A DNA stretch of 64,000 nt, taken from positions 248,001 through 312,000 of the forward strand of contig NZ_JAAUWT010000005.1 in assembly GCF_014694455.1 (NCBI RefSeq). The letters run 5' to 3'. The translations under genes were made by a program, and so were the position numbers. This document shows positions 54,565 through 63,755 of the stretch, piece after piece. The DNA comes from Vibrio sp. S9_S30 (lineage in GTDB: Bacteria > Pseudomonadota > Gammaproteobacteria > Enterobacterales > Vibrionaceae). Each line of letters begins with the position of its first letter. Within the stretch, counting starts at the first letter, position 1. The notes beneath the pieces were generated by a model. That model saw only the letters and a list, made by a program, of their open reading frames with translations. It was not told the DNA's origin and did no database searches.

Positions 54565-55346
54565 GCGCATTGTTAGAAGTTCGTGATCTAAGAAAAACCT
54601 TTACCAGTCGCTCTGGGTTGTTCTCTAAAAAAGAACAAGAAGCCGTCAAACCCGTTAGCTTCACTTTGGAGGCAGGACAAACACTTGGCTTTATAGGGCA
54701 AAATGGCTCAGGGAAATCGACACTCGCCAAAATGCTGGCGGGCGTTGTTGAACCCACTTCTGGCGAAATTCATGTTATGGGAGAGAAATTGGAGCACCGT
54801 GATTACTCCACTCGCTGCAAACTCATTCGCATGATTTTTCAAGATCCCAATACCTCTCTCAATCCAAGATTACAGGTAGGAGCAATTCTTGAGGAGCCAC
54901 TGAAACGAAACACCGATATGACATCAGAAGCTCGAAAAATGAGAGTAAAAGACACATTGATACGGGTAGGATTGTTGCCTGAGCATGCGTATTTTTACCC
55001 TCAGATGTTAGCAACGGGTCAAAAGCAACGTATTAACCTTGCCCGCGCACTTATTCTTCAACCGTCTATAATTGTTGCTGATGAGGCACTCAATGGTCTA
55101 GATATGGCGATGCGGTCTCAGATCATTAACTTACTATTGGAATTGCAAGACGAAATGGGGGTGTCCTTTGTGTATGTATCGCAACATATTGGCATCATCA
55201 AACACATTACCGACAAAATCATGGTGATGCATGAAGGCAATGTCGTCGAATCTGGGATGACTCATGAAGTGATTGCCAACCCATCTCACCAAATTACGCA
55301 ACGTTTGATAGAAAGCCATTTCAACAAAGCTCCTGCACATTATTAG
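54561..55346 (+). CDS. sapF: Peptide ABC transporter ATPase SapF
   Basis: Second ATPase, 261 residues. Walker [10 protein letters not shown] (about 46-54), Walker [10 protein letters not shown]; the signature region [15 protein letters not shown] has TGQ in place of SGGQ, a feature of SapF. Overlaps sapD by four bases. Closes the classical sapABCDF set. Confidence 0.93.
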   Translation: MSALLEVRDLRKTFTSRSGLFSKKEQEAVKPVSFTLEAGQTLGFIGQNGSGKSTLAKMLAGVVEPTSGEIHVMGEKLEHRDYSTRCKLIRMIFQDPNTSLNPRLQVGAILEEPLKRNTDMTSEARKMRVKDTLIRVGLLPEHAYFYPQMLATGQKQRINLARALILQPSIIVADEALNGLDMAMRSQIINLLLELQDEMGVSFVYVSQHIGIIKHITDKIMVMHEGNVVESGMTHEVIANPSHQITQRLIESHFNKAPAHY

Positions 55347-55354
55347 GGTTCATT

Positions 55355-56152
55355 ATGTCGAAAAGCATTAAATTAGCGCCTTATCTACTCAGCTACTTGG
55401 TGCTTTTCTTTTACTCTACCGATTCTTATTCACAAGTCCCCCTTCGATGGTTAGATACCGCTTACCTAGAAGAAGCATTTTACGAAATCGCGTTAAAAAA
55501 CGAATACGACACGGAGAAACAGAGTATTAGGAAATGGCGAAAACCCATCAAGATTTTTCTTGAACATAAAGTACCGGATGAAGATGTTCATACCGAACTG
55601 GTTCAAATGCACATTAAGCACCTGTCTTATCTCACCAATCTCCCTATCAGCCTGACAACCAAAGTAGAAGAAGCCAATATAGTCTGGGTTTTTACACGCT
55701 TAAGTGCTTGGGAGGACGACATCGCCAGAGTGCTTGGGAAGTCTTCGTTGCAACACGCGAGTAACGCTATCTGCATCGCCAATTTTAAAACCGATGAAGA
55801 CGGAGAACTGATTGGAGGCGGGATAATCATTCCCGTCGATCAAGCGCGTGAAAAAGGAAAGCTGTTAGGCTGCATTGTGGAAGAAATCACCCAGTTATTG
55901 GGATTACCGAACGATTCCGACAAAGTGTATCCCTCCATTTTTAACGATAAATCGCCCGAAGATTTGCTTTCCCCGCTCGATGGGTTACTGCTAAAAATTC
56001 TCTATCACCCGAATCTAAAAGCCGGTATGAACCGAGATGAGGCAGAACCCATAGTGAAACAGATTATTGCGGATTTCAAAAACGACGGTACGCTTGAAAA
56101 TGCCATTCGTGAAGTAAGGAAAGGAGAGTTGTATCCGTTAATGGGGTATTAA
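55355..56152 (+). CDS. Exported DUF2927 protein downstream of sapF
   Basis: 265 residues with a signal peptide (about 1-26, ending SYSQ), so probably periplasmic or surface exposed. The motif CIVEEITQLLGLPND resembles a zincin helix HExxH in which the first His is replaced by Glu, and SIFND, PLDGLLLKILYHP and KAGM further on are characteristic of DUF2927. It starts eight bases after sapF and is likely in the same transcript. The function is unknown; the active-site residues of a metallopeptidase are incomplete. Confidence 0.72.
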   Translation: MSKSIKLAPYLLSYLVLFFYSTDSYSQVPLRWLDTAYLEEAFYEIALKNEYDTEKQSIRKWRKPIKIFLEHKVPDEDVHTELVQMHIKHLSYLTNLPISLTTKVEEANIVWVFTRLSAWEDDIARVLGKSSLQHASNAICIANFKTDEDGELIGGGIIIPVDQAREKGKLLGCIVEEITQLLGLPNDSDKVYPSIFNDKSPEDLLSPLDGLLLKILYHPNLKAGMNRDEAEPIVKQIIADFKNDGTLENAIREVRKGELYPLMGY

Positions 56153-56198
56153 TTTTATGAGTCTGATTACCCCACCACCCCATAAAAAAGAAAGGGCG

Positions 56199-56225
56199 GT
56201 GCGGATAGTGCAAATAGTGCAAATA
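56199..56225. repeat. 9-bp tandem repeat, three copies
   Basis: GTGCGGATA, GTGCAAATA, GTGCAAATA, in the 83-bp gap between two convergent genes. Confidence 0.75.
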
Positions 56226-56235
56226 GTAAAAGACG

Positions 56236-56625
56236 TTATTTTTTATTTGCTTGCTTCTTCAACTCAAAATCAAACTCATCAGGGAATAATATCACCCCTT
56301 CTTCGTTTTCATTTGGAAAAACAACCACAGAAAGCTCATCATCCGCCAAACCACGAGTCCACCTGCTGTGCCACTTGTTCAAAGAGACGGACTCTGGCTG
56401 ACACGCTTCCCAATCACCATTGGCCCACGCTTGAGCAAATTCTTTGTTTGGCCAAACTGGAACGCAGTCTTCCTCTTCAGCGTTGAGCATCACGCAGCCA
56501 TGCTCATCGGTCAGAATCCAGATTTCTCGGTTTTCTACCACCTCTTTCACACAATATGTCAGACGCTTTTCAGTATCGTAACGATTAATAGTATCAATCT
56601 GTTCTTGGTTCAGTTGCTTAGACAT
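56236..56625 (-). CDS. DUF2750-family protein
   Basis: A small, acidic, soluble protein of 129 residues. The YCVKEVVENREIWILTDEHG segment, W-P-KEFAQAW and the FPDEFDFELKK tail match DUF2750, a family without assigned activity common in proteobacteria. No signal peptide or membrane helix. Convergent with the DUF2927 gene; next to an RpiR-type regulator but not evidently in its operon. Confidence 0.8.
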   Translation of the reverse strand: MSKQLNQEQIDTINRYDTEKRLTYCVKEVVENREIWILTDEHGCVMLNAEEEDCVPVWPNKEFAQAWANGDWEACQPESVSLNKWHSRWTRGLADDELSVVVFPNENEEGVILFPDEFDFELKKQANKK

Positions 56626-56701
56626 CAGGAGTGCTCATTCAGGACAGGAATGCGGGAATTCTTTAGTATTCTGCCCATCGAGTCAAACAAAATTCATGGG
56701 G

Positions 56702-57559
56702 TCAAACAAACTTTTTAAATAACTTCGCTTTGTCCAACAAAACTTCCAAGTCTTTCATTCGGCTACTGGTTTCAGACCACGTTGCCGACTGTATTGCCTC
56801 AACGATGGCCTCCACTAAAAACGTAATCGCAACGGTCGAATCCCATGCTGATGGCGCTTCAATACGCGCATGAAACACATGCTGCGCCAGCTTTACAACG
56901 GGCGAGCCCCATTGATCGGTAAACAGAATCAGTTCAACGTCTCTGCTGCGAGCGATTTCCGCTAGCGTCAAAATGTCGTTCTCGTAACGTCGAATATCAA
57001 ACACAACCAAGGTATCGCCCGGCTTCATATTAATCACATAATGCGACCAACTGTTTGCGTTGGGCTCAATCATAGTGACGTTGGCACGAATGACCTGCAT
57101 ATGCGTAAACATATACTCAGCAATGGAGTGACTAATACGCCCTCCAACAATGTATAACGGGCAATCCGATTTACTCAGCCGTTCTACTGCCCCGCTAAAT
57201 GTCGCCTCATCCACTTGAGCAACTGTCTGCCTAATATTATTCATCACCGTATCTGCAAACCTATCCAGAAGGTGTGACTTTTCATCTATGTTAGGAATGG
57301 CAGCATGCTTTTCAATGGGCCCTTTCAGCGTATCCCCTATTTCCTCATGAATACTACGTTGCATGTCTGGAAACCCCGTAAAATCGAGCTTTTTAGCCAG
57401 ACGCACCACGGTAGGCGTTGATACTTTTGCCGTTTCCGACAGCGAAACAACCGTTCCGAGGCTCGAAGCGGGGTAGTTATCTAACATCACATTGGCAAGT
57501 TGCCTTTCTGCACGCGTCAGCTTGGCAAATCGCTCTTTTATCCTTTCTGCAACCGTCAA
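56702..57559 (-). CDS. RpiR/MurR-family transcriptional regulator
   Basis: 285 residues: an N-terminal helix-turn-helix (about 1-77, VSLSETAKVSTPTVVRLAKKL) and a C-terminal SIS phosphosugar-binding domain (from about 125, PLYIVGGRISHSIAEYMFTH). The best start is a TTG with GGAG eight bases upstream. Divergently transcribed from a TRAP transporter and catabolic genes, which it probably represses until a substrate-derived ligand binds. Although SIS domains commonly bind sugar phosphates, not every family member does. Confidence 0.88.
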   Translation of the reverse strand: MTVAERIKERFAKLTRAERQLANVMLDNYPASSLGTVVSLSETAKVSTPTVVRLAKKLDFTGFPDMQRSIHEEIGDTLKGPIEKHAAIPNIDEKSHLLDRFADTVMNNIRQTVAQVDEATFSGAVERLSKSDCPLYIVGGRISHSIAEYMFTHMQVIRANVTMIEPNANSWSHYVINMKPGDTLVVFDIRRYENDILTLAEIARSRDVELILFTDQWGSPVVKLAQHVFHARIEAPSAWDSTVAITFLVEAIVEAIQSATWSETSSRMKDLEVLLDKAKLFKKFV

Positions 57560-57851
57560 ATCTCACTCCATATCGTAGAGGCTCTGCCCATATTTTCAGC
57601 CCACCTGATTGATAGTATTGTAACAAACATAACACGAGATCAAAAACTGAAAAAATATTTTCTGTAAATATATTGACAGACTTCTTTTTTCTGTAAATAT
57701 GGATACAAACAGATCAAAGTTTAAACACATTTAACAAATAAGTCATCTGTTGAAGATTGAAATGGAATTCATATCTTCTGGAAATTTTCTTTAATAGTCA
57801 TATCGTTAGTTGATATTTCCGATAAAACCATATGGAACAATGGAGTTATTA
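57560..57851. other. Divergent control region of the TRAP/catabolic operon
   Basis: 292 bp between the RpiR-type gene and the TRAP small subunit gene, containing a candidate promoter and two direct repeats listed separately. No coding frame is supported. Confidence 0.5.
57658..57700. promoter_or_regulatory. Candidate promoter with repeated operator of the RpiR-type regulator
   Basis: TTTTCTGTAAATAT occurs at 57658-57671 and 57687-57700, 29 bp apart. Between them lies a perfect -35 hexamer TTGACA (57673-57678), and the second copy falls where the -10 should be (AAATAT, weak). Direct repeats flanking a rightward promoter suggest cooperative regulator binding. Confidence 0.5.
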
Positions 57852-58424
57852 ATGGATCAGGATCCAGTCAAGTCGTTACCTACCCCCATTCAGTCATTTG
57901 TCCGCATAGTGGAAGCAATAAACCGACGCATTGGTCGATTCGCCATGTATCTTGTTTTTGTGATGATTGGCATTTTGCTTTACTCATCGATTTCAAAAAC
58001 CTTTTTCTTTCCTTCCCTCTGGACACTGGAAATGGCGCAGTTTGTCATGGTTGCTTTTTACATGCTTGGTGGTCCCTACTCCATGCAACTCAATGGTCAC
58101 GTTAGGATGGACTTGCTCTACGGTAACTGGAGCCCGAGAAAGAAAGCCATCATTGACAGCATTACCATCATCATGTTGCTTATCTATCTCTCAATACTAT
58201 TGTACGGCGGAATATCGAGCACCAGCTACGCGCTTGAATATGATGAGCGAAGCTATTCAGCTTGGCGCCCCTATATGTCTCCCATCAAGATCATCATGTG
58301 TCTCAGTATTGTACTAATGCTGCTACAAGCCATCGCGGTCTGGTTCAGGGACATCGCCACCATTATGTATGGTGACAATGGTGACAATGGTGACAACGCT
58401 GACAATGTGGAGGCGCAATCATGA
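57852..58424 (+). CDS. TRAP transporter small permease (DctQ type)
   Basis: Small membrane subunit of a second, unrelated TRAP transporter; about 190 residues from the Met at 57852 (GGAG six bases upstream). Four helices with the conserved SLWTLEMAQFVMVAFYMLGG region. The C-terminus ends in a run of four Gly-Asp-Asn-like triplets (YGDNGDNGDN then ADN) made by a 9-bp tandem repeat. It overlaps dctM by four bases. Confidence 0.9.
   Translation: MDQDPVKSLPTPIQSFVRIVEAINRRIGRFAMYLVFVMIGILLYSSISKTFFFPSLWTLEMAQFVMVAFYMLGGPYSMQLNGHVRMDLLYGNWSPRKKAIIDSITIIMLLIYLSILLYGGISSTSYALEYDERSYSAWRPYMSPIKIIMCLSIVLMLLQAIAVWFRDIATIMYGDNGDNGDNADNVEAQS
58371..58406. repeat. 9-bp coding tandem repeat at the dctQ 3' end
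   Basis: GGTGACAAT, GGTGACAAT, GGTGACAAC, GCTGACAAT: four in-frame copies encoding GDN, GDN, GDN, ADN just before the stop codon. Confidence 0.9.
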
Positions 58425-59743
58425 GTTATGAAATGATCGCCCTACTGATGTTCTCCGCCATGATGCTAATGCTGCTGACGGGTCAACGTGTTTTTGCCGT
58501 TATTGGATCCATTGCGGTTATCGCGGCTCTTCTGCTTTGGGGAGATGGCGGTTCTGAAATTGCCTTTAGCTCCGCGATAAAGCTGATGAAATGGTATCCA
58601 TTGCTCACCCTTCCACTCTTCATCTATATGGGGTACATGCTTTCAGAATCCGGTATCGCGGAAGATCTATACCGAATGTTCCATGTTTGGATGGGGTCTT
58701 TAAACGGCGGCTTGGCCATCGGGACGATCGGCTTAATGGTCGTGATTTCCGCCATGAATGGGTTGAGCGTAGCAGGCATGGCCATTGGCGCAAGCATCGC
58801 CCTCCCAGAATTGCTAAGGCGTGGTTACGACAAAATTATGGTAACGGGTGTGATTCAAGCGGGGAGCTCTCTGGGCATTCTTGTTCCCCCAAGCGTAGTG
58901 TTGGTGCTTTATGGCATGATCGCTCGTCAGCCTGTCGGGCAACTTTGGCTTGCTGGCGTGTTTCCTGGGCTCCTTATGGCGACGCTGTTCATTGTTTATA
59001 TTGTCATTCGCTGCAAAATTCAGCCCAACCTCGGTCCGGCTTTACCTGAAGAAGAGCGCAACGTCAGTTTTAAAGAAAAGCTGCTCTTGTTGCGTGCGGG
59101 TATTACTCCGCTTCTGATTTTTATTTCCATGACTGGGCTGTTTTTGATGGGCGTAACAAGCTTAGTTGAAAGCTCGGCTGTTGGTGCAACCGCAGCAACC
59201 ATTGCGGCGATTGCGAAAAAGCGTTTAAACCGATCAGTCATGGAAGAAACGCTTCGCAAAACACTGGCCATCAGCTGCATGTTTATGTGGATTATTTTGG
59301 CCGCGCTGTGCTTTGGAGCGGTATTCGATGGCATCGGTGCCGTAAAAGCCATTGAAGGTTTCTTTATTGACCGACTCAACCTCACCCCTTGGCAAGTGTT
59401 GATTTTAATGCAGCTCTCTTATCTCCTAATGGGGACATTCTTAGATGACACGGCTATGTTGGTCATCGTCGCCCCATTGTATGTCCCATTAGTTGGCGCA
59501 TTAGGGTTCGATTTACTTTGGTACGGGGTGCTTTACACCATTACATGCCAAATTGCATACATGACCCCACCCTTTGGCTACAACTTATTCTTAATGCGAG
59601 CCATGGCACCACCTGAAGTTTCCTTGAAGGATATCTACCTCTCAATCATTCCTTTTGTCCTGATTATGATTTTTGGATTGATTTTGGTGATGGCCTTCCC
59701 ACAACTGGCTTTGTGGCTACCTGAGTACCACTACAGCCGATGA
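58421..59743 (+). CDS. TRAP transporter large permease (DctM type)
   Basis: 440 residues, about 12 helices. Hallmarks of the family: LPLFIYMGYMLSESG (about 63-77), a GLSVAGMAIGASIALP block and GTFLDDTAMLVIVAP. Overlaps the small subunit gene. The substrate is probably an organic acid or amino acid processed by the downstream ligase and dehydrogenases. Confidence 0.93.
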   Translation: MSYEMIALLMFSAMMLMLLTGQRVFAVIGSIAVIAALLLWGDGGSEIAFSSAIKLMKWYPLLTLPLFIYMGYMLSESGIAEDLYRMFHVWMGSLNGGLAIGTIGLMVVISAMNGLSVAGMAIGASIALPELLRRGYDKIMVTGVIQAGSSLGILVPPSVVLVLYGMIARQPVGQLWLAGVFPGLLMATLFIVYIVIRCKIQPNLGPALPEEERNVSFKEKLLLLRAGITPLLIFISMTGLFLMGVTSLVESSAVGATAATIAAIAKKRLNRSVMEETLRKTLAISCMFMWIILAALCFGAVFDGIGAVKAIEGFFIDRLNLTPWQVLILMQLSYLLMGTFLDDTAMLVIVAPLYVPLVGALGFDLLWYGVLYTITCQIAYMTPPFGYNLFLMRAMAPPEVSLKDIYLSIIPFVLIMIFGLILVMAFPQLALWLPEYHYSR

Positions 59744-59807
59744 AACATAACCTTAAGTGACACCCCTACACTTGGACAAGGACACCCATTCCATGGAGGA
59801 ATAAAAC

Positions 59808-60860
59808 ATGTCTAGTAGAAGAGATTTCCTTAAAAAAGCAGGTGCAGTATCTGCTGCGGGTGCGACGGCAATTGTCGGCGCTCCTGCCATCGCAAACAGC
59901 AAAAAAACCATTAAATGGCGTTTGCAAACTTACGCAGGACCGGCATTGGGCGAACACGTCATCAAACCTGCGGTCGATGCGTTTAACAAAGCCGCCAATG
60001 GCGAAATGGTCATCGAGCTGTTTTATGCCGATCAGTTAGTGCCAACCGGTGAACTTTTCCGCGCCATGCAAAGAGGAACCATCGACGCAGTACAAAGTGA
60101 CGACGACTCTATCGCGGCACCTGTGGATGTGTCCGTGTTTGGGGGTTACTTCCCTTTTGCCACCCGTTACAGCTTGGATGTCCCCGTGTTGTTTGAGCAA
60201 TACGGGTTAAAAGAGATATGGCAGGAAGCGTATGGAGAAGTCAAAGGCGTGACATGGCTATCCGCTGGCGCATGGGATCCTTGTCATTTCGCCACGGTGA
60301 AGCCCATTAAAAGCCTCGCCGACTTAAAAGGCAAACGCATATTTACCTTCCCTACCGCTGGGCGATTTTTATCTCGCTTTGGAGTCATTCCCGTCACCCT
60401 CCCATGGGAAGACGTGGAAGTTGCGATTCAAACAGGCGAGCTTGATGGCATTGCTTGGTCAGGGATAACGGAAGATTACACCGTCGGCTGGGCGGACGTC
60501 ACCAATTACTTCTTAACCAATAATATTTCCGGTGCGTGGTGTGGATCCTTCTTTGCCAATAGCGAACGTTGGGATGCCCTGCCCGAACACCTTAAAACGC
60601 TATGGCGATTGTGCATGGACAGCTCCCACTACTACCGCCAACACTGGTATTGGGGAGGAGAAGCTAAACTTCGTGTAGAAGGCGACAAACTTGAGCTCAC
60701 CACCATACCCGATGAAGAGTGGAAAACGGTTGAGCAGGAAGCACTGAAATTCTGGGATGAAATCGCTAAGACCAGCCCAAGAACCAAGCGAGTGGTGGAA
60801 ATATTTAAGAAATACGCCTCCGATATGGAGAAAGCAGGCAAGCCATATCGCTACAGCTAA
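59808..60860 (+). CDS. TRAP transporter solute-binding protein with Tat signal
   Basis: 350-residue DctP-type binding protein. The N-terminus has a twin-arginine signal (SRRDFLKKAG) with cleavage near AIANSKK, so it is exported folded by Tat. The mature part resembles the TakP/DctP7 type, with a carboxylate-binding Arg near LKGKRIFTFPTAGRFL, and is rich in Trp and aromatic residues near the expected ligand site (WLSAGAWDPCHF; HWYWGGEA). Third gene of the rightward operon. Confidence 0.92.
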   Translation: MSSRRDFLKKAGAVSAAGATAIVGAPAIANSKKTIKWRLQTYAGPALGEHVIKPAVDAFNKAANGEMVIELFYADQLVPTGELFRAMQRGTIDAVQSDDDSIAAPVDVSVFGGYFPFATRYSLDVPVLFEQYGLKEIWQEAYGEVKGVTWLSAGAWDPCHFATVKPIKSLADLKGKRIFTFPTAGRFLSRFGVIPVTLPWEDVEVAIQTGELDGIAWSGITEDYTVGWADVTNYFLTNNISGAWCGSFFANSERWDALPEHLKTLWRLCMDSSHYYRQHWYWGGEAKLRVEGDKLELTTIPDEEWKTVEQEALKFWDEIAKTSPRTKRVVEIFKKYASDMEKAGKPYRYS

Positions 60861-60867
60861 CAGGGTA

Positions 60868-60894
60868 TAGCACCGGCTGATTTAGCCGGTGCTA
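60868..60894 (+). other. Perfect hairpin between binding-protein gene and ligase gene
   Basis: TAGCACCGGC (60868-60877) and GCCGGTGCTA (60885-60894): a ten-pair perfect stem, seven-base loop, directly before the AGAGGA ribosome-binding site of the next gene. It lacks a T-run, so it more likely blocks 3' exonucleases or modulates translation than terminates. Confidence 0.7.
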
Positions 60895-60908
60895 AGAGGA
60901 AAAAGAAA

Positions 60909-62276
60909 ATGGATGCAAGATCAGTTAAAACCATCGCAGACGCAAAAAAAATAGTTGAAGAACGTGGCCTCACCCACGTCAAAGTTGGGCTGTTCGATAA
61001 CGATGGGATTATGCGTGGAAAGTACATGTCCAAAAACAAATTCTTTTCATCACTTGAAAAAGGGTTTGCCTTTTGCGATGTCGTGCTCGGTTGGGATTCG
61101 AAAGATCAGCTGTATGACAACACCACATATACGGGGTGGCACACAGGATACCCTGACGCACCAGTCAAGATTCTGCCCGAAACGTGCCGAGATGTGTTAG
61201 ATGAAGATGACATGCTTCTCTTTATTGCAGAATTCGACCAGCAAGCGGAAAAAGTCTGTCCTAGAGGCACGCTGGCGCGCATCCTTAAAAAGTTCGATGA
61301 CTTAGGTTTAAATGCCTTTGCGGCATTTGAATATGAGTTTTTTGTTTTTAATGAAACGCCCCATTCCGTGCGAGAAAAGAACTACAGCAACTTGGAACCG
61401 ATAACGCCAGATTGGTTCGGGTATTCCATGATTCGAAATTCCACCTATTTAGAACTCTATCAACAGTTAATCGACCTGAGTAAAAAGATGGATTTTCCAA
61501 TTGAAGGAATCCATTCTGAAACCGGTCCTGGCGTGCTTGAAGCGGCACTGGAAGTGGACAAAGCCATGGAATCCGCCGACAAAGCCGCTTTATTTAAAAC
61601 GTATACCAAAGTCCTCGCCCAGCGAAACGACCTGATGGCGACCTTTATGGCGAAATGGAGCAACGATTGCCCAGGTCAAAGTGGGCATATCCACATTTCG
61701 CTGCAAAACAAAGACGGCAGTTCCGCTTTTTACGATCCAAAAGGCGAGCACAACATGAGTTCGCTACAACGTCACTTTGTGGCAGGGTTACAACGCTTAA
61801 TGCCCGACTTTTTGTGCATGGTCGCTCCCACGGTGAACAGCTACAGAAGGCTGATTCCGGGGTTTTGGGCCCCCACTCACTCCACGTGGGCAGTCGACAA
61901 CCGCACCACCTCTTTACGCGTTATTCCCGGATCACCGAGTAGTCAAAGGGTGGAATACCGAATTGGAGCCGCCGATGGTAACCCTTACCTTGCGCTAGCG
62001 GCTGCCCTAGCCTCTGGACTGTGCGGAATACTCAATAAATGGGAGCCAGGTGAAGCCATCGTTGGTAATGCTTATGAGCAAGATATCCCAGAAGATCTGA
62101 AACTCCCCGCAACCCTTTGGGATGCCGCTCAACGCTTGAAAGCCTCCCCCCATGCTAGAGAAATGTTTGGCGATGAGTTTGTCGAACACTTCGCAGCAAG
62201 TCGAGAATGGGAAGAAAGAGAATTCAGGAAAGCCGTGACCGATTGGGAAATGAAGCGCTACTTCGAAATTATTTAG
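60909..62276 (+). CDS. Glutamine-synthetase-like gamma-glutamylamide ligase
   Basis: 455-residue member of the GlnA superfamily. Typical GS blocks are visible: FAAFEYEFFVF (acidic metal ligands, about 138-148), SGHIHISLQNK (about 256-266), and NSYRRLIPGFWAPTHSTWAV with the NRTTSLRVIPG loop. The DNDGIMRGKYM N-terminus and the absence of the adenylylation Tyr loop fit the PuuA/IpuC/GlnA4-type ligases that join glutamate to amines, not the housekeeping enzyme. The amine (a polyamine, an alkanolamine or another) cannot be told from sequence. Clustered with TRAP transporter, aldehyde dehydrogenase and alcohol dehydrogenase genes. Confidence 0.85.
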   Translation: MDARSVKTIADAKKIVEERGLTHVKVGLFDNDGIMRGKYMSKNKFFSSLEKGFAFCDVVLGWDSKDQLYDNTTYTGWHTGYPDAPVKILPETCRDVLDEDDMLLFIAEFDQQAEKVCPRGTLARILKKFDDLGLNAFAAFEYEFFVFNETPHSVREKNYSNLEPITPDWFGYSMIRNSTYLELYQQLIDLSKKMDFPIEGIHSETGPGVLEAALEVDKAMESADKAALFKTYTKVLAQRNDLMATFMAKWSNDCPGQSGHIHISLQNKDGSSAFYDPKGEHNMSSLQRHFVAGLQRLMPDFLCMVAPTVNSYRRLIPGFWAPTHSTWAVDNRTTSLRVIPGSPSSQRVEYRIGAADGNPYLALAAALASGLCGILNKWEPGEAIVGNAYEQDIPEDLKLPATLWDAAQRLKASPHAREMFGDEFVEHFAASREWEEREFRKAVTDWEMKRYFEII

Positions 62277-62301
62277 CGACCTCCTCTCCACATCGAGCAT
62301 C

Positions 62302-62338
62302 GCGACATCGCGGACATAGCGACATCGCGAACATAGCG
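62302..62338. repeat. 17-bp tandem repeat after the ligase gene
   Basis: GCGACATCGCGGACATA is followed directly by GCGACATCGCGAACATA and a partial third unit, in the 87-bp gap before the aldehyde dehydrogenase gene. Confidence 0.85.
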
Positions 62339-62363
62339 AACAAAACATAAGGTATAGGAAAGC

Positions 62364-63755
62364 ATGGAACAGAAAACCCTATCGCCGATCAATGGCAGCG
62401 TTTGCGTCACACGCGCATTAGCCAACGCAGAAGAGATTGCGCTAACCATTGATAAAGCCAATAACGCCCAAAAGGAATGGCAGGCAACACCTCTAAATAT
62501 TAGGAAAGCGATTTGCAAACACGCCATCGAAAATTTTGTGGCGAACAAAGCGAACCTAGCAAAAGAAATTACCATGATGATGGGCAGGCCCATTTCGTAC
62601 ACGCCAGGCGAAATCATGGGCGTTGAAGAGCGGGCGCTATCCATGATTGAGCAATCGGATAAAGCCCTTGAAACGCTCTCACTGCCAGAAAAAAAAGGGT
62701 TCACTCGATACATTAAGCGCGTACCCGTGGGAAACGTATTGGTCATCGCACCTTGGAATTATCCCTATTTGACCGCGATCAACGCCGTGATTCCTGCTTT
62801 GCTCGCAGGAAATACCGTGATCTTGAAACATTCCGCGCAAACCCCTCTCTGCGCAGAACGCTTAGTCGAGGCATTTGAAGGGACGGGTATCCCCGTTGGC
62901 ACCTTTCAGTATTTACACACCGATCACGCTTCAACGGAAAAGCTCATTCAAAACCCTAATATTCATTATGTTGCCTTCACAGGGTCTGTGGCAGGGGGCG
63001 AAATGGTTGAACGCAATGCTGCTGGGCGCTTTATTGGCGTCGGGTTAGAACTGGGGGGAAAAGATCCTGCCTATGTCAGGGCGGATGCCGACTTGAATCA
63101 CGCAGCCGAAACCCTCGTAGACGGTGCATTCTTTAACTCGGGGCAATCTTGTTGCGGGATAGAACGAATTTATGTCCATGAATCGGTTCATGATGCGTTC
63201 GTTGAAAAGGCGGTCACACTGGCTAAAACCTATCGACTCGGCGATCCCAATCAATTGGACACCACACTGGGTCCAATGGTGCGTACTGCGGCAGCCGATT
63301 TTGTGCGTGAACAAATTCGCGATGCGATATCGAAAGGCGCAACACCACACATTGATGAAGCCCTGTTCCCCATGAGTCAGAAAGGGACGCCTTACCTTGC
63401 CCCTCAAATATTAACGGATGTCGACCACACCATGACCGTCATGACAGAAGAGTCCTTTGGCCCTGTTGTGGGTATCCAATCGGTATCCAACGACGACGAA
63501 GCGATCCATTTTATGAACGACAGTGAGTTTGGACTGACTGCTTCCATCTTTTCTACCGATGAAGACACGGCCACCCAACTAGGTGAAAACGTTCAGACTG
63601 GCACCTTTTTTGTCAATCGCTGTGACTATCTTGATCCAGAACTGGCATGGACGGGAGTTAAAAATTCTGGTCGAGGATGCACCTTGTCTCCTATTGGTTT
63701 TGACATGCTAACGAGACCTAAATCTTTTCATATCAAATCGTTGGGAGAAAAATGA
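62364..63755 (+). CDS. NAD(P)-dependent aldehyde dehydrogenase
   Basis: 463-residue aldehyde dehydrogenase. The oxyanion-site motif APWNYP (129-134), cofactor Lys155, the general-base Glu229 in ELGGKDP and the catalytic Cys263 in GQSCCG (immediately followed by a second Cys) are all present. It would oxidise an aldehyde to a carboxylic acid in a catabolic route. The chain is slightly short at the N-terminus compared with 480-500-residue relatives. Overlaps the next gene by four bases, so the two dehydrogenases are coexpressed. Confidence 0.92.
   Translation: MEQKTLSPINGSVCVTRALANAEEIALTIDKANNAQKEWQATPLNIRKAICKHAIENFVANKANLAKEITMMMGRPISYTPGEIMGVEERALSMIEQSDKALETLSLPEKKGFTRYIKRVPVGNVLVIAPWNYPYLTAINAVIPALLAGNTVILKHSAQTPLCAERLVEAFEGTGIPVGTFQYLHTDHASTEKLIQNPNIHYVAFTGSVAGGEMVERNAAGRFIGVGLELGGKDPAYVRADADLNHAAETLVDGAFFNSGQSCCGIERIYVHESVHDAFVEKAVTLAKTYRLGDPNQLDTTLGPMVRTAAADFVREQIRDAISKGATPHIDEALFPMSQKGTPYLAPQILTDVDHTMTVMTEESFGPVVGIQSVSNDDEAIHFMNDSEFGLTASIFSTDEDTATQLGENVQTGTFFVNRCDYLDPELAWTGVKNSGRGCTLSPIGFDMLTRPKSFHIKSLGEK

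Noticed and set aside
58591-59049. 152-codon plus-strand frame inside the second dctM gene
   Set aside because: Out-of-frame shadow of the conserved TRAP permease, without its own start signal.
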